From Agarophyton chilense (Eukaryota > Rhodophyta > Florideophyceae > Gracilariales > Gracilariaceae): a stretch of DNA of 64,000 bases. Of this stretch, positions 47,391-59,173 are shown piece after piece. Numbering within the stretch: the stretch's first letter is position 1; the number at the start of each line of letters is the position of its first letter. The stretch is from the NCBI GenBank assembly GCA_030374765.1, contig JARGXX010000115.1:620001-684000 (forward strand), read 5' to 3'. The position numbers and the translations under genes were made by a program. The notes below the pieces were generated by a model, which had not been told where the DNA came from, made no database searches, and saw only the letters and a list, made by a program, of their open reading frames with translations.

Positions 47391-50007
47391 TTTCACTGCA
47401 CTCCACATACCATCTGCCTACCATTGGTCACCATCCGTGTCAGTCAATAACAATTGGTGCTTAGCCTGCCAAGTCATCTTTTTCAACCAAGTCCTTCACC
47501 ACCGGTTATTCACACCCAAGGGGACACAAGTAGTGGACATGCTCCCGAGAAAACCAGAAAAAGTCACTTTCAACTACATAACCTTTATTGCATCATCTTT
47601 ACTCAAACGCGAGTTGAATAGTTAATAATAGCTTCCTTCCACTTTACTACGCTTATAAAGCGCTTTGAAATTGATTTTCTAAAACGCTTGATGCCATTAC
47701 TGTCACTTTTATTACCACAAATCTTTGATACAACTTTTCAAATTAAAAAACTAAAAACTGTACCACATTTCCAATCTTGCCCATAAACCACTCAAAACAA
47801 CATTCCCCAAATGCTTTCCATAGGCTTGAAATAAAAAACGCGCAGTCCATTTCATACTCGACATGTTTTAATCATTAAACCATCATAGAACTAAAATTAT
47901 GCACAAGGGCAAAATCATGCTGAAAACTAAATTCTTCTTTGTACATTAAGTATGTGAACGGTAGCACTTAGTTTTTTACATCGTCAGCATTTGTGAAGGG
48001 TTCATCAGATATAGATCAATGAAAATTCTTCGTATTCTGCGTAACAACTACTAAAAGTTTCCTTTATGCCATGGCACATTGTGAATGGTGTTTATTAGTG
48101 TCAGCACTGCTTCAATGTGTGTTGCTTTTTCAAGCAAATTCGGCGCAAGTGACTGAAAAAGCGCCATGTACTCGTTACTAGTGGTCAGAATTTGTTTTGT
48201 GTTTTTCGTCCAGACTGCCATTGGATGAAATTTCTCTTTTTTTAAATTTTTTTGTTTATCATTCTTATTACTACAATTATTATATGTGCTTCTTCTGGCA
48301 CTCTTAATAATTACGACTATGCTAAAAGAAACCTCAAGCGGTTCCTCAACGACCTTTTTAATGACATGTGCCCTGCATTTTTCTGTTTGCTACGTACAAT
48401 ACGATTTGGAAATATCTTAAGCGGTGCTTTTTTCTTTTGTCCTTCTGTAACTCATTGCGTTGCTGAAAAACGAACATCAGAGCTTTAATTTCTGCAAAGT
48501 TAGATGACAAATGTAATAACGGTATTAAACGTTGTTTGTTCAGTAAGGTCAAACGGATTGGGGTTTGAACCAAAATTTTGGGTGGCTTAGTAATTTTGAA
48601 CATATATGACAGATGTTAGTGACATATTTCAGACAATATCGAGTTCATGAGCAAAAGAAATATCAAAACAGAAGCTTTTCGAAGCAATGATATTGACAAT
48701 AGGATATTTAACAAAGTTTTAATGAGTAAAACGTTTACATGAGAAAGTGTTGAAGGCTTTATAGATACTAGATCAAGCTATCAACTTTAAAAATTTCGAA
48801 AAGAAAGTGTATAGAATAATAGCACAGTTTATGTTTAATAATAGTTTGGAAGCCAAAATAGCAAATTTAATCAAATTTTTTAACAAAATGAGCTGACAAA
48901 AGTTAATGTGCATTGACCAGAGTGAGGCTTCTGTAGTTTTTAAGCAGGTCTAAAGTTTTCTTTGCGTATTGTTTTTTGAATCAGATAATGTTGTTGGTAA
49001 CTGCGTGATGTATTTGACTCAGAATGTGTGAGCTCACCAAGTCCAAGTTCATCACATTTCAAACTCGTTTTCACCCACGCTTGTGGGAGCTTACTACTAG
49101 TACAGCTGTCCAGGTTTTTTTTGTGTCTAGCCGGACACTTTTATAGCCTAGAGGTTGCCACACAGAATGCATCGGCGTTTCGTGGTGAATTCGTTGTTCT
49201 CAATAAGTTGTTTTTCTTCAGCGCTACATCTAAATAATGTTATTACCGTATTAGATGAGTGGAAGTGTAAGGCCAATGCGCGTTGCTTGCGCTATTTACA
49301 TTATGCGACACGCGTTGGACACGTGGGTTTTACACACGTTGCACTACTGTACTGTTGTTGCAATTATTTTTGTTTTTTTGCTGCCGGTTACCTTTTCGGT
49401 CGGTCGAGCGAGCTTTCTAAGAATCTATGCAGAGCCAGCTGATCGAGTGATACCTCCAAAGTTGAGCTTGGAAGAGTCGGTTGCAGCCAAGAACTAATAC
49501 TGTGTTTACATGGTACGAGAGGATTGAATCTTGTTCCAAGAAAACTGAGTTGTATCCCCTCCGCTTTGGATAGCTCACAACGGAAAGCAAGAGCACCTGT
49601 CGGGTGCAGGACACAGTACTTTCTCATCAGGGCTCCATGAGACGAGTTCCACGTTTGGAAAAATCGGAAACTGTGTACCGTTTACTTTGGCGTAGATTTG
49701 TTTTTTTTTTATATTCTTTCTTTTCCACTTTTGGTGACCACACCCTTGTCGTCCGTGAAGCTTCGTGCATCTCTCAGTCGGTCATGGCTCTGATACTGTT
49801 TGATCTTCGTCCAATATTTGACAGCTTCACTTCATTATTATTAAATCTTTGAAGGAATTCCTGGAACAAGTTCTGCAATTAGGCGTTTATAACTTTTCTT
49901 GCTATGAGCGGCTTCTTGGTCCCAGGTGAGGTCAAAGAGTTCGTGGAATAGACCCGAAGGGAAGAATCATAACCTTTTTACAGAACATACATGTATACCT
50001 CCAAGAC
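47391..50007. other. AT-rich spacer, one weak small ORF
   Basis: From 47,640 to about 49,020 the sequence is AT-rich without a recognisable gene. At 49,255-49,497 (+) an 80-codon frame (MSGSVRPMRVACAIYIMRH) has one hydrophobic segment (TVVAIIFVFLLPVTFSV) and could be a small single-pass membrane protein, but nothing else supports it. Confidence 0.35.
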
Positions 50008-50754
50008 TTATACGAGAATGTTCCCAGAGTTATCGACAAAATTGTGGATGTTTTCCCCTGTGCGAATAGCGTTTCGAATATCTGTGTAATAGATGGAATG
50101 AAGCAAGTGCTGAATGGAAACAAAAAGCAAGAAAAAAGAGCCAAAAACTAAAATTACAAGAGCTATTGAATTGGGACTCTGTCCTATTTGCCCACCAAGT
50201 TTTGCCACTTCCTCCTGAGGAACAGAAATGAATCCTTTGGGCGAGGGCTTGATAAGCGCAAGATAAAGCGCCACATTTAGACATGTGTTAAACGCGAGAT
50301 CCAAAGATCCTGAAAACAAGCCTATGAGAATAATGTTAAAGTAATCTATTTTAAAAACAGATGACAACAATGGTGCTATTCCAGGCATGAATGAAATTGC
50401 GAATAAGAAAAGCAGATAGAGCTCTGCTCCTTGGATCTGGTTCACATGATCAACAAACCAGTTTTGAAACAATTTTGAAGAAACCAAAAGATAGACGGAA
50501 AGGGGCGTGATTGATATGGCAACAGAGATGAGTATAATGAACATGAAAAATACAAAATGGGCTCTCTCGAAAAAACTGACGCGAATCAAAAACAGGTTCA
50601 CACTTCTTATCGAAACTGCAGAAGTCAGAGTTAGTGCCGTTTCGTTTGCATTTCCACCATAACGCTCGTCGATTGCCGGTTCACTTGCGTTAAGAAGAGA
50701 CCCGTAGTCGGCTCCGTGATGATTCATTTCAGCTTCTTCATTGTTTTCGGACAT
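50008..50754 (-). CDS. Four-pass membrane protein of unknown function
   Basis: 248 residues, ATG-started (MSENNEEAEMNHHG). The acidic N-terminal 60 residues look cytosolic. Four hydrophobic segments lie at about 65-92 (HFVFFMFIILISVAISITPL), 110-134 (LYLLFLFAISFMPGIAPLL), 138-168 (IILIGLFSGSLDLAF) and 196-221 (IALVILVFGSFFLLFVSIQH). The loop 169-195 is polar (KPSPKGFISVPQEEVAKLGG) and the C-terminus is short. No signal peptide and no family motif that I recognise. The frame is clean, and overlapping frames on the other strand are short, so it is probably a host gene. It stands alone between spacer regions. Confidence 0.7.
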   Translation of the reverse strand: MSENNEEAEMNHHGADYGSLLNASEPAIDERYGGNANETALTLTSAVSIRSVNLFLIRVSFFERAHFVFFMFIILISVAISITPLSVYLLVSSKLFQNWFVDHVNQIQGAELYLLFLFAISFMPGIAPLLSSVFKIDYFNIILIGLFSGSLDLAFNTCLNVALYLALIKPSPKGFISVPQEEVAKLGGQIGQSPNSIALVILVFGSFFLLFVSIQHLLHSIYYTDIRNAIRTGENIHNFVDNSGNILV

Positions 50755-53700
50755 GTTGCGCAGAACTCTAGAATCTAATGCGCAAGGCGGAAGGGGTGCA
50801 GAGCAGCTGGACGAGGATTCATATAATTTAAGTGTGCTTCAGAGACTGGGATAACGGAGAAAGGTTATTGCCGCGAAGGTGGCGGTTGACGGCGGGCATT
50901 ATTCAGTTCTGTTGACAGGGAAGCTTTGTTGGTACATGTACACGGGATGAAGTGCTCCAATTCGCTCGGGATTTCGATTGCTGTCAGGCAACTGCAACTT
51001 TGTGTAAGCATCCTGGAGGTCAATGTACATGTAGCTGTTCTCCGTCGGGCACACTTGCTGACTTGTCCTAACAGTCATGGCCTCTTTTAAGAGCATCTCC
51101 ACCGGTGTCCCAAATCCACTCCAATTGCAACCTGACCAACAAGATACAAGTGCTACAGTCATCAGCAAACTCTCTTCGCAATTCCGAGATACTCTGTTCT
51201 GTTACGAAGGCACCCCTCAGAAACGCCTCCAGGTTTTCACACAATAACAAACAAGATACAGTTATCGAATTATCCGACGCGTGCGACCTTCCGTTGACTC
51301 TACAAGAAAAAAGATATTCAAAAGGAGAGATTGAGAATAGAGAAAAATGTCAAAGTTAAAACAGGCAATAGAACAGCACAGGTGGAGAGTTCTTGTTGCC
51401 TCTTGGTTCTTCTGTCCTTCTTCTCTCCTTTCAGTCCCTCTATTTGGTCCCGGTTCTCTTAAATAAACTTCGGATCTCTTTAGTTTCTATTCTTTTCTAT
51501 GGATCTCTTGCGTAACTACGTAGGAACAACGTGCTCTGGTCGATTCGCTAATGAGCTCCTTGCGTTCTTTCAACGCGCATTTTTAAGTTATTTTGTTTAT
51601 TACTTTCAGGTGTTGTTGGTTGATTTAATGCATTTCGGTTCAATATCGAGAGGTAGGTTGTGCATGTATTCCAGTTCCGATTTTACCTTATCACGTAGCT
51701 CTCTCTTTCTCTTGTCGTTCTCTTAAGACTCAACATTCACAACAGTTGTAAAACATTTGAAACCAACAAAAGGCTTTTGTAGAGCAAACAAAGCCCATAC
51801 CGAAGGCTCAAACGTGACTTTAAAAAGAATTCTCCGATGATCGTCACGCTGCTAACTCATGAATTTGCCTTAAAAGTTTGGGTTATTTTCGGAGGTGTAT
51901 TTTTAGAGATTTCAAATGGTGGCAGTGGTATACGTTTAAATACACAGCCTGTGTATGGATTCTTATTTGCAGGGACTTGAAGGGAAATTGACGTCTCTGC
52001 GTTTGGTCGACTAAAGACTTGCTCCAATTCCTAGTGGTGTAGAACGAGCAGCGTAAGCTGGCTAACGGAGTAACACAGGCAGTAATCCTTGTTGGGTGGG
52101 CAAATGATCAATCCTCCGGAAGGGAATGATCATTGTTTGTTCTTGTTGGTCTTGTTTTTTTATAATTCCTGAAATTTAATTCTATTTTTGTGAAACTTGA
52201 CGTACTTGTGGCATGACCTCTAGTGTCTACACGCCCGGAAAATTGCCCTCACATGAGGCCAAAACTTCTCTTGACAAGTAACTCAAATTCATTCAAGATA
52301 TGAGTTTTCAAATTTAGAGCAGAAAAAAAGAAAACAAAAATAAAAACCATACATCTTTATTGTTGACAATAAGCCTCAGGAATCTAGTCAAACAGACCTT
52401 TAATGATCTTCTTTAAAAGGTATTCTTTTGATGTAGTAAACTTAAAAAGTCGTAAAAACACAGCAACCAAATATTTTTGGCGTCAAACGATCCCAAAAAA
52501 TAAGTCGAAAGAAAATATCTCTTTCAATCATCTATTAATGCATATGTCAAATGTTGAGGAAATCAAAGCAAGAGTTTTTGGCCATATGATCCAGTTATGC
52601 AGACCTTGTAGATTGCATTTATTGCATAATTAAAAAAATTTAAAAAATAGCTTAATATGAGGCCCATTGACCTCACATGAGACCATCGGTCGTATAGACA
52701 CTAGCAATGTTATATTCTTGACAAAAACGAATTCTTTTTTTTCCTGAAATTTGTTTATCAGCCATTTTCTGAACAGAAAATGTTCAACTTTTTGTACCAT
52801 GTTCATTTGAGAATGACGTAGAGCAAGGGTGTTAGAATCACTTATTTCTCACCAGTGATAACTGTTGGTATTTTGATACATAAAAACGTTTCAGAGATGT
52901 GGCGGATACAAGACCTTTCATACAGAATATGCACACTGTGAGCGTCAAAGCTGAGTTCTCAGTCGATGACCAAAGACTGCTTTGTGCCTGTCTCTATTTA
53001 GTTCTAAAATGTAGTGTAATAATTTACTAGTCGTCATCAAATTCTACGTCCCAAGTGTCCAATACGCATAGACCATTATAGGGGAAAGATACGCAAGACG
53101 TCCTTTCAGATCATCCTTAGGAATCCTTGAAGATGTACTGACTTGATCATACATGTCGCCTGAATGCGGCATCGTCCTTGCAGTACGTGAGCGTTTTCAA
53201 AACTGCACACGCAGATGCACAGTTTGTCAAATAAAATATTCCACCATTCCATTTGCTTCTTGCTATTTTTCCACATTCTTCAACAAGACCCAAATTTAGT
53301 TTCGCTTTTATGGGATTGGGTGACAACTGGATCTATTTAGGTTCCTCTTCTGTCCAGAAGCGGTCCTTTTAAAAGCGAAAGCCTTCCTTACGGGTTGGGA
53401 AGTGCTGGAAACGGATTTTGTTGACTTTTTTGAGAAAAGCTGGACCAATTACAGATGAATAATCAAAACGCAAAGTTTTTCGTCAAATACTCAAGAATAT
53501 TAAAACCCATGCATTTTTAGTTTATGAGAAGATTTGTTATCTCCTATCAGTTCATTCCAGAGCTAGGTTCATAATGAGAACTCTCTATTATTTAATTAGG
53601 AATGCGTTACCTAGAAGCTGTTCAGATAGTAGAAATGATACACTGTTTTGTTAAAATGGGAACGATATGCACTCCATTACTGTTACCCAGAGTGTTTCGA

Positions 53701-54140
53701 AAGATACGAACTGGAGATGGTATCTGTCACGTAGTTGGTATCGAAAACTGTTCCAAAATAACTTGGATAAAAGGATAAACCCGTATTTGCTGTTGAGAAC
53801 GCATCGCTCGGTTAAGTACTAAAGAATGACAAAAAAACAAAACATAAATCAAAACATAAACGGTAGTAGAACAAAGTACGCCCGTACAACAAACGATTGA
53901 AAAAACACAAATTCGAAGACATCAATAGTTCAAATATTTGGACGCAATAGATTTGGTTCAATCCTTTGAACAGAATTTAAATTCAAAATTAAGATATTTA
54001 AAGGAAAAAATGAGTACTAGAATTGTAAACAAGTCCGTTCTAAATTCTTTACATCGGTCTAAAATAGTCAAGAAAAGCACTGAGGGTGATATTGGCGATT
54101 CAATACAAATTTAATTACACTACGTATTAAGATTCAACCA
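50755..54140. other. AT-rich spacer
   Basis: No convincing gene. Frames at 50,899-51,250 (-) and 51,499-51,726 (+) are short and lack recognisable motifs. A MITE lies at 52,220-52,704. The rest, especially 53,000-54,140, is AT-rich; the LTR of the copia remnant to the right should lie here but cannot be delimited from a single copy. Confidence 0.45.
52220..52704. mobile_element. MITE with PiggyBac-like-element ends
   Basis: A 485-bp AT-rich segment with inverted ends: CTAGTGTCTACACG at the left and the complement of CTAGTGTCTATACGACCG at the right. Both ends also carry an inner CCTCA/TGAGG palindrome. The same end pattern (CTAGTGTCTTTACG plus CCTCATATATGAGG) starts the PiggyBac-like element at 21,031. 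It has no coding capacity beyond a 76-codon frame. It is probably a non-autonomous relative moved by the same transposase family. CTAG at both borders is either the first bases of the terminal repeat or a 4-bp target duplication. Confidence 0.7.
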
Positions 54141-54146
54141 AAGAAA

Positions 54147-57100
54147 TTGTTGCCAGTCCGGCGCACCGTACTCAGCAATCGGGCATGTGAAATTACGGCT
54201 ACTGTCGCAAGATTCGGCTTTCCTGCTGATGGCACATTGGCCCTGATCCCTGACTCCTTAGACGGACATACTAGATGGCAGTATGGCACTGGCCAACACG
54301 CAAGCCCTCAACGAAGAATCCTTGGCATAGTAATTCTGATGGCCACATAAGAAAATTGGGCCTTAATAGATAACACGCACTTAGTTTTCGAAGGATCCTC
54401 GCAATGGGTGATTAATAAAAATGTCACCAGTAAAACGTGCATTTTGCATCTAGGACGTAATGAAATGTGTTTTAATATCCCACGAGAGCCTCCTTCGATA
54501 TCCAAAATCAACGTGAGGTTCCTCAGCTACATTCCGGTTGGGAATTTAAACTCTTTGACAGAGTACCTCGGTTCTAATTTGTACTTTCTATCAGCTGTCA
54601 CCCTTGAGAAGTCGCCTTGGTCCGATATCAAGCCCATTATGAATGAAGTTTTCAAGCATGTCTGCGGACATGCATGTTCCAGTGATTTCAAGCTGCTGTT
54701 GCAACGAAATGGTATAGTGAACAATACGGTGGCAATGTATATTGCTGACAGCATGAAAAGCTTTATAGCCATTCGATCAACTGCAGTTCCTTCTCTAACT
54801 CGGAAAGCTTCGATAAGCACTCTCTTGAAGTCATTTAATGAAGTAGTTGCATCAATCACTTGTTCCTAGATTAACTGTGTGTTATGCACATTATGGATTT
54901 GGTTTCAAGAGGCTCCTCAGCCCACGTTGTATCAACAACTGCTCTTAAAGAAGCGGTCATAACAATTTAATCAAGTTTGGTGTCGGCTTTCTGTTACCCC
55001 AATGAAATACGTTGCGTCAAAGCCTTCACGGTGTGTCAATGTCGAGATAATTGTGACTCGCTAACAATACCCCTGCATCCTGTTGTACCCCACCGTCATG
55101 CTAAAAACGCAATAGAATCAAAACATATTATCATAAGGAGCGTGTTTCTTCGTCTCAAGGAAGAGGATGGCGACAGTCTTGATCCTGTTCTATCGTCCTA
55201 CAGATCTGTGACCATATCAAACGATCTTTACGGTAGCGACCAACTCTCTGCATTTGAATTGGCAAAATGGTTCACGAAACCTGTGGGAAAAAGACAATTG
55301 ACAACTCCATTTCTGCTGAAATATTTTAATCAAGAGAACCGTTCATTTCTCGAAGACATTTAGCACGGATTTTCTGTTAAAAATCGATCAACGAAGTTCC
55401 CATATTGACTGGAGATACAGTAGAGGTCTTCATCAGGAAGGACAAATAGACATGGGGTCACTAGTCCACCCTTAAGACAGTAACATCTGTCGACACGCTG
55501 GCATGCACCGTCACAGTGCCAGGTGAAAATGGCAGAGAGATGACAGCTGTCTTTGAAGACAATCTGTTGTCATTTCCAGACACTAGCCTCTCAAAGATCG
55601 TACAAGATGGCCTGCATTCCATCAGAAAGGCTAATTATATTGAGCCAGTGCTACCAACCATCAATGAGATTGAGTACAGCCGAGATGATGCTTACTCTCA
55701 TGGCTTCGATGTCAAATTAGATGTTGATGTCTCTGGGAACAATGCCAAAGTCGGAGATAGGGACGAATCTTTCTGGCCTTTTGACGACACCTATTCCCGG
55801 GTCCTGTACACTCTGAAGCTACGGACGGCATTTCAATCTATACTACGACGATTGTGGAACTGAAGTGCACGATATTTCAAAGAAAATTTGGAACTACACC
55901 GATAGCTTGCCTCCAAACTCAAGCCAAGTGGCTGTACCTCTGGAAATGGTACGCAAAGAAGACACTGTTTTCAACTCCATTCTTGATCACTTCGGAAACA
56001 AGCCTTTCTGTTAGCACCAGGCGCGAGGGTTTGATCAGTATCCAATTCACAATTGTGTACACCAAAGAAGAAGAGAGATTTTTCAAAACTTCTGAGCCAG
56101 TGTTTCTCCTATATCGCACTGCATGAAAATGAGGATGACATAAAAGATGAGCTTAGTAAAAACTGTGCAACTTATCCTCCTACCGGTCCCCGCATTTTGG
56201 AAGTAACAGAGTCGCTTAATGGCTGGAAGCTACACAAGGAAGATGTAACAGTTGCTTTTCTACAAAAGGGAGAGGCACAGTGCGATGTATACGTAAGGCC
56301 ACCCAAAGAAAGTAGAATGAAGTCTAGCCATTTCTGGCTACTCTTGAATGCTGCATATGGATTGGGGAATACCAATGCAAAGTGGCAGAATGCGTCTGAC
56401 AACGTGATGCGACAAATTGACCTCTCACAGTCTTCATACATACGGCAGCTCTTCTACCAGAAAGAGAATGGAAGACTGGATCTGATGGTAGCCAAGATCG
56501 TAGATGATCTCAAGGTGGATGGTGACAGAGACCGTGGGAAAAGGTTCCTAGAAGGCTTCAATGATGAGTTTGGCGTCATCAAGAATGGCCCCGGCTAACT
56601 ACTGTTCTTTGGAATTAACACCATCCAAATCACGGACTTCACCATCCTGAAAAACGCCGAAGACAAGATGGAAAGTGTCATGAAATATCCCATATCGCAT
56701 CCGCGACGAAAAGAGTATGCAGCAATCCTCCACAAGATTAAGAAGTCCGCATTTGAATCAATCAGAAGCTCATTTAGCTAGACAAAAAACTTCTGCATCA
56801 CCAATGTGCTCATTTTATAGCAATTTTTTTCCAAAGAAAGAAGCTGAAACCTGCGTTGGTCAGCTTATTGAGCAAATCAATACGACCAGAAAGATTGAGA
56901 AGCTAGGCAGAGTTATCGCATATACAGGCCAACCGACAAAACTGACTACGAACTCGGTATTATTGAATTCTCTGACACATCTCGTAGAGACGATGTTAAC
57001 CAACTGAGAATTATAACTGGCCTATTGATAGGCAAGATGTATAATAATGCAATCTATCATTTTTTCTTCTGTATTTCACAAAAACCAAAGCGCCAAGTGA

Positions 57101-57490
57101 AAAATTGTCAGCTGCAGAAATTTTTGCAGCAAAAGAAAGGATAGATGACGGGAAGAATGTCATGAACGCCTATCGAGAACTATCGAACAAGGAAGTAAAG
57201 GTGAGAATTGTTGTGGACTTCAAAGGTTTGTTCACGTCGATATTTACGCAGAAAAATTCTATCGAAAAGTCAATCAGAGGTGATTTCAGGAAGCTTTAGA
57301 TTTGAGTTAGAAACTGGAACTCTATATTCAATCTCATATATTCCCGGCTCCCTAAATCTAGGGAGTCGCCTCACGAAGAAGGATAGCTCTTCAAATGATG
57401 CCCTAAAATTAACACTGTTTGCTAGAAGATTGAATATCGATTTCGGTGATGTAATTCAGACGAAGGGTTCAGGGAAGCATTTCGGTTAGC
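54147..57490 (+). mobile_element. Ty1/copia remnant A (fossil)
   Basis: Plus-strand pol remains in order: a pre-integrase region (HVCGHACSSDFKLLLQRNGI) near 54,660; an integrase part (NAIESKHIIIRSVFLRLKE and SNDLYGSDQLSAFELAKWF) at 55,110-55,280; reverse transcriptase (VTVAFLQKGEAQCDVYVRPP, AAYGLGNTNAKW, VDDLKVDGD) at 56,200-56,600; and RNase H (SAAEIFAAKERIDDG, IRGDFRKLRFELETG, YIPGSLNLGSRLTKK) at 57,100-57,380. The order and motifs are those of copia-type pol. It carries many breaks and looks old. No LTR was identified. Confidence 0.8.
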
Positions 57491-57689
57491 CGAAAAGAGA
57501 GGAATATGAATGCCATGGACTGCAAGAAATATAAACCAGAGAATAGATATTGCATTTCAAACGCTCATGTCTCTCGAGATGTATCACAAAGCACTATTAT
57601 GTAGGCTGAACACTGAAATTTCTATAAACACAGCCCCGACTGCCGGTAGTCATCTGATTACCGTGCACATGTGGCAAAAATTCAACCAG

Positions 57690-57960
57690 CTCTAACTGGA
57701 ACTGTCATAGTATCCGAATACTGCTAACTACCTAACCATCACCACGCTTCACGAATGCTGTCACCATCGGCTGAGAGTAACATTTGCGCGCGTCAGAGAT
57801 TCCCTTGAAACATATGAGATCTCGATTCTTCAATGGGTGCGTGGAACCCAAAACCTGGCGGATGCGATAACAAAGAGGAGCGTAGATACGTTCCCCAAGC
57901 TTAATGAAATTGAGTTGCATAGAATTCGAGATGTTTGCAGATGCAAAGACAGTAATTAAT
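57690..57960 (+). mobile_element. Ty1/copia remnant B, RNase H tail only (fossil)
   Basis: A second, different copia RNase H end: ARVRDSLETYEISILQWV, TQNLADAITKRSVDTFPKLN, LHRIRDV. It lies about 200 bp after the RNase H end of remnant A and its motifs differ from A's, so it belongs to another copy or family. Confidence 0.65.
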
Positions 57961-59170
57961 TCGGAATGAGTTTCCTTGTTTATCTTTTTGTTCGAAGGTC
58001 GACTAATGTGGCTTAATCTTCTTCCAGGTCTTCGTCATTAACATAGACAGAGCACTTCTTTTCTTCATCGACCACACCAATCTTCGTTCCACAACTCGGA
58101 TTTCCATCACGCCTCTTAACGTTCCAGAATTTTCAGCGCAACATTTCAGGGACTCAATCGGTAGTGTCATGGGGTTTGGCATTACAGAATCCAGGATGAG
58201 ACTTTGATTTTCGTGTACGCAGACCACGAGGTCCATGTTAAACCCACGTAGTCTTGCAATATACACGACGCTTTGTTTTGCTCGATAGTCGGGACATATG
58301 TAGGGTCTCCGAATTGCCCGATTTCGAAATGTATCCTGCAGAGTACGACTTCTTTGCAGGTAGTCTAAACCGATCTCGATTCATCTTTGAGATTGCACTT
58401 TTCGACGAGCGCATACTTCGAATTCAATCGGTGGGTGGCGACGTCGTTCACTGTAACCTCGAAAGCGTTCAGTAGCTCTGCTTGCAAGCAGGGTGTGGCT
58501 GAGTTGGAAATGAAAATTTCTGTACCATCTGCGATGTACTATAGTCTGTATTTAGTGACTGGCCTGGTGGCGGTTTCGATACACGTACTGCTTGGTTTGG
58601 GTGACGCATCCCTTACTAATCTAGAGCATCCAGGACATCTGTCGGTGCATCCCCGACGAACGACATAGTGTTCTCCCTTAGGTTTTTGTCTAGGCATATT
58701 GAAATAGAACCGCGTCAAATACTTTAGTACATCAAAGCATTGGCCAGGTTCATGCATTTTAGGGTGTGCAGTTGTATGGGCCACCACTCACTCTCTGATT
58801 CATCTAAGTCCCTGCCAAGATAAGTCCTGTCCGGCAATAGCACCTTTTGGCAGGGACAAGAGAATACCCGAGCACCTCGGTAGTACATAATTTCATCGAT
58901 ATGCAATTCAAACTCTGCGGCATCACTAGCCATTATCCCCAAACGAAACAAATCTCCGCCATTAACCGCCACCCAGACCTTCGATTACACCAGTCCTTGG
59001 CGTCCAGCCCGATCATCAATTATACTTGCTGCTGTCTGCACCGCCGTTCTTGCCCCGAGGCGCGGCTAAAAGGGATAGCATTCTCGCTTATTTTCTGTCG
59101 AAAAGCATTACAGTACAGATAATAGTAGATAAGAACGACGACGACGACGAACTCAAGTAAAAGACAAGAG
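57961..59170. other. Spacer with short minus-strand open stretches
   Basis: Minus-strand frames at 58,003-58,266, 58,539-58,787 and 58,724-58,972 read like coding remains (IARLRGFNMDLVVCVHENQS; LGIMASDAAEFELHIDEIMY), but I recognise no family. They may be pieces of another decayed element in the opposite orientation. Confidence 0.35.
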
Positions 59171-59173
59171 GTA

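Noticed and set aside
50899-51250. Minus-strand frames (YIDLQDAYTKLQL, LEWIWDTG) as a reverse transcriptase or protease fragment
   Set aside because: The resemblance is limited to a few residues and the expected neighbouring motifs are absent.
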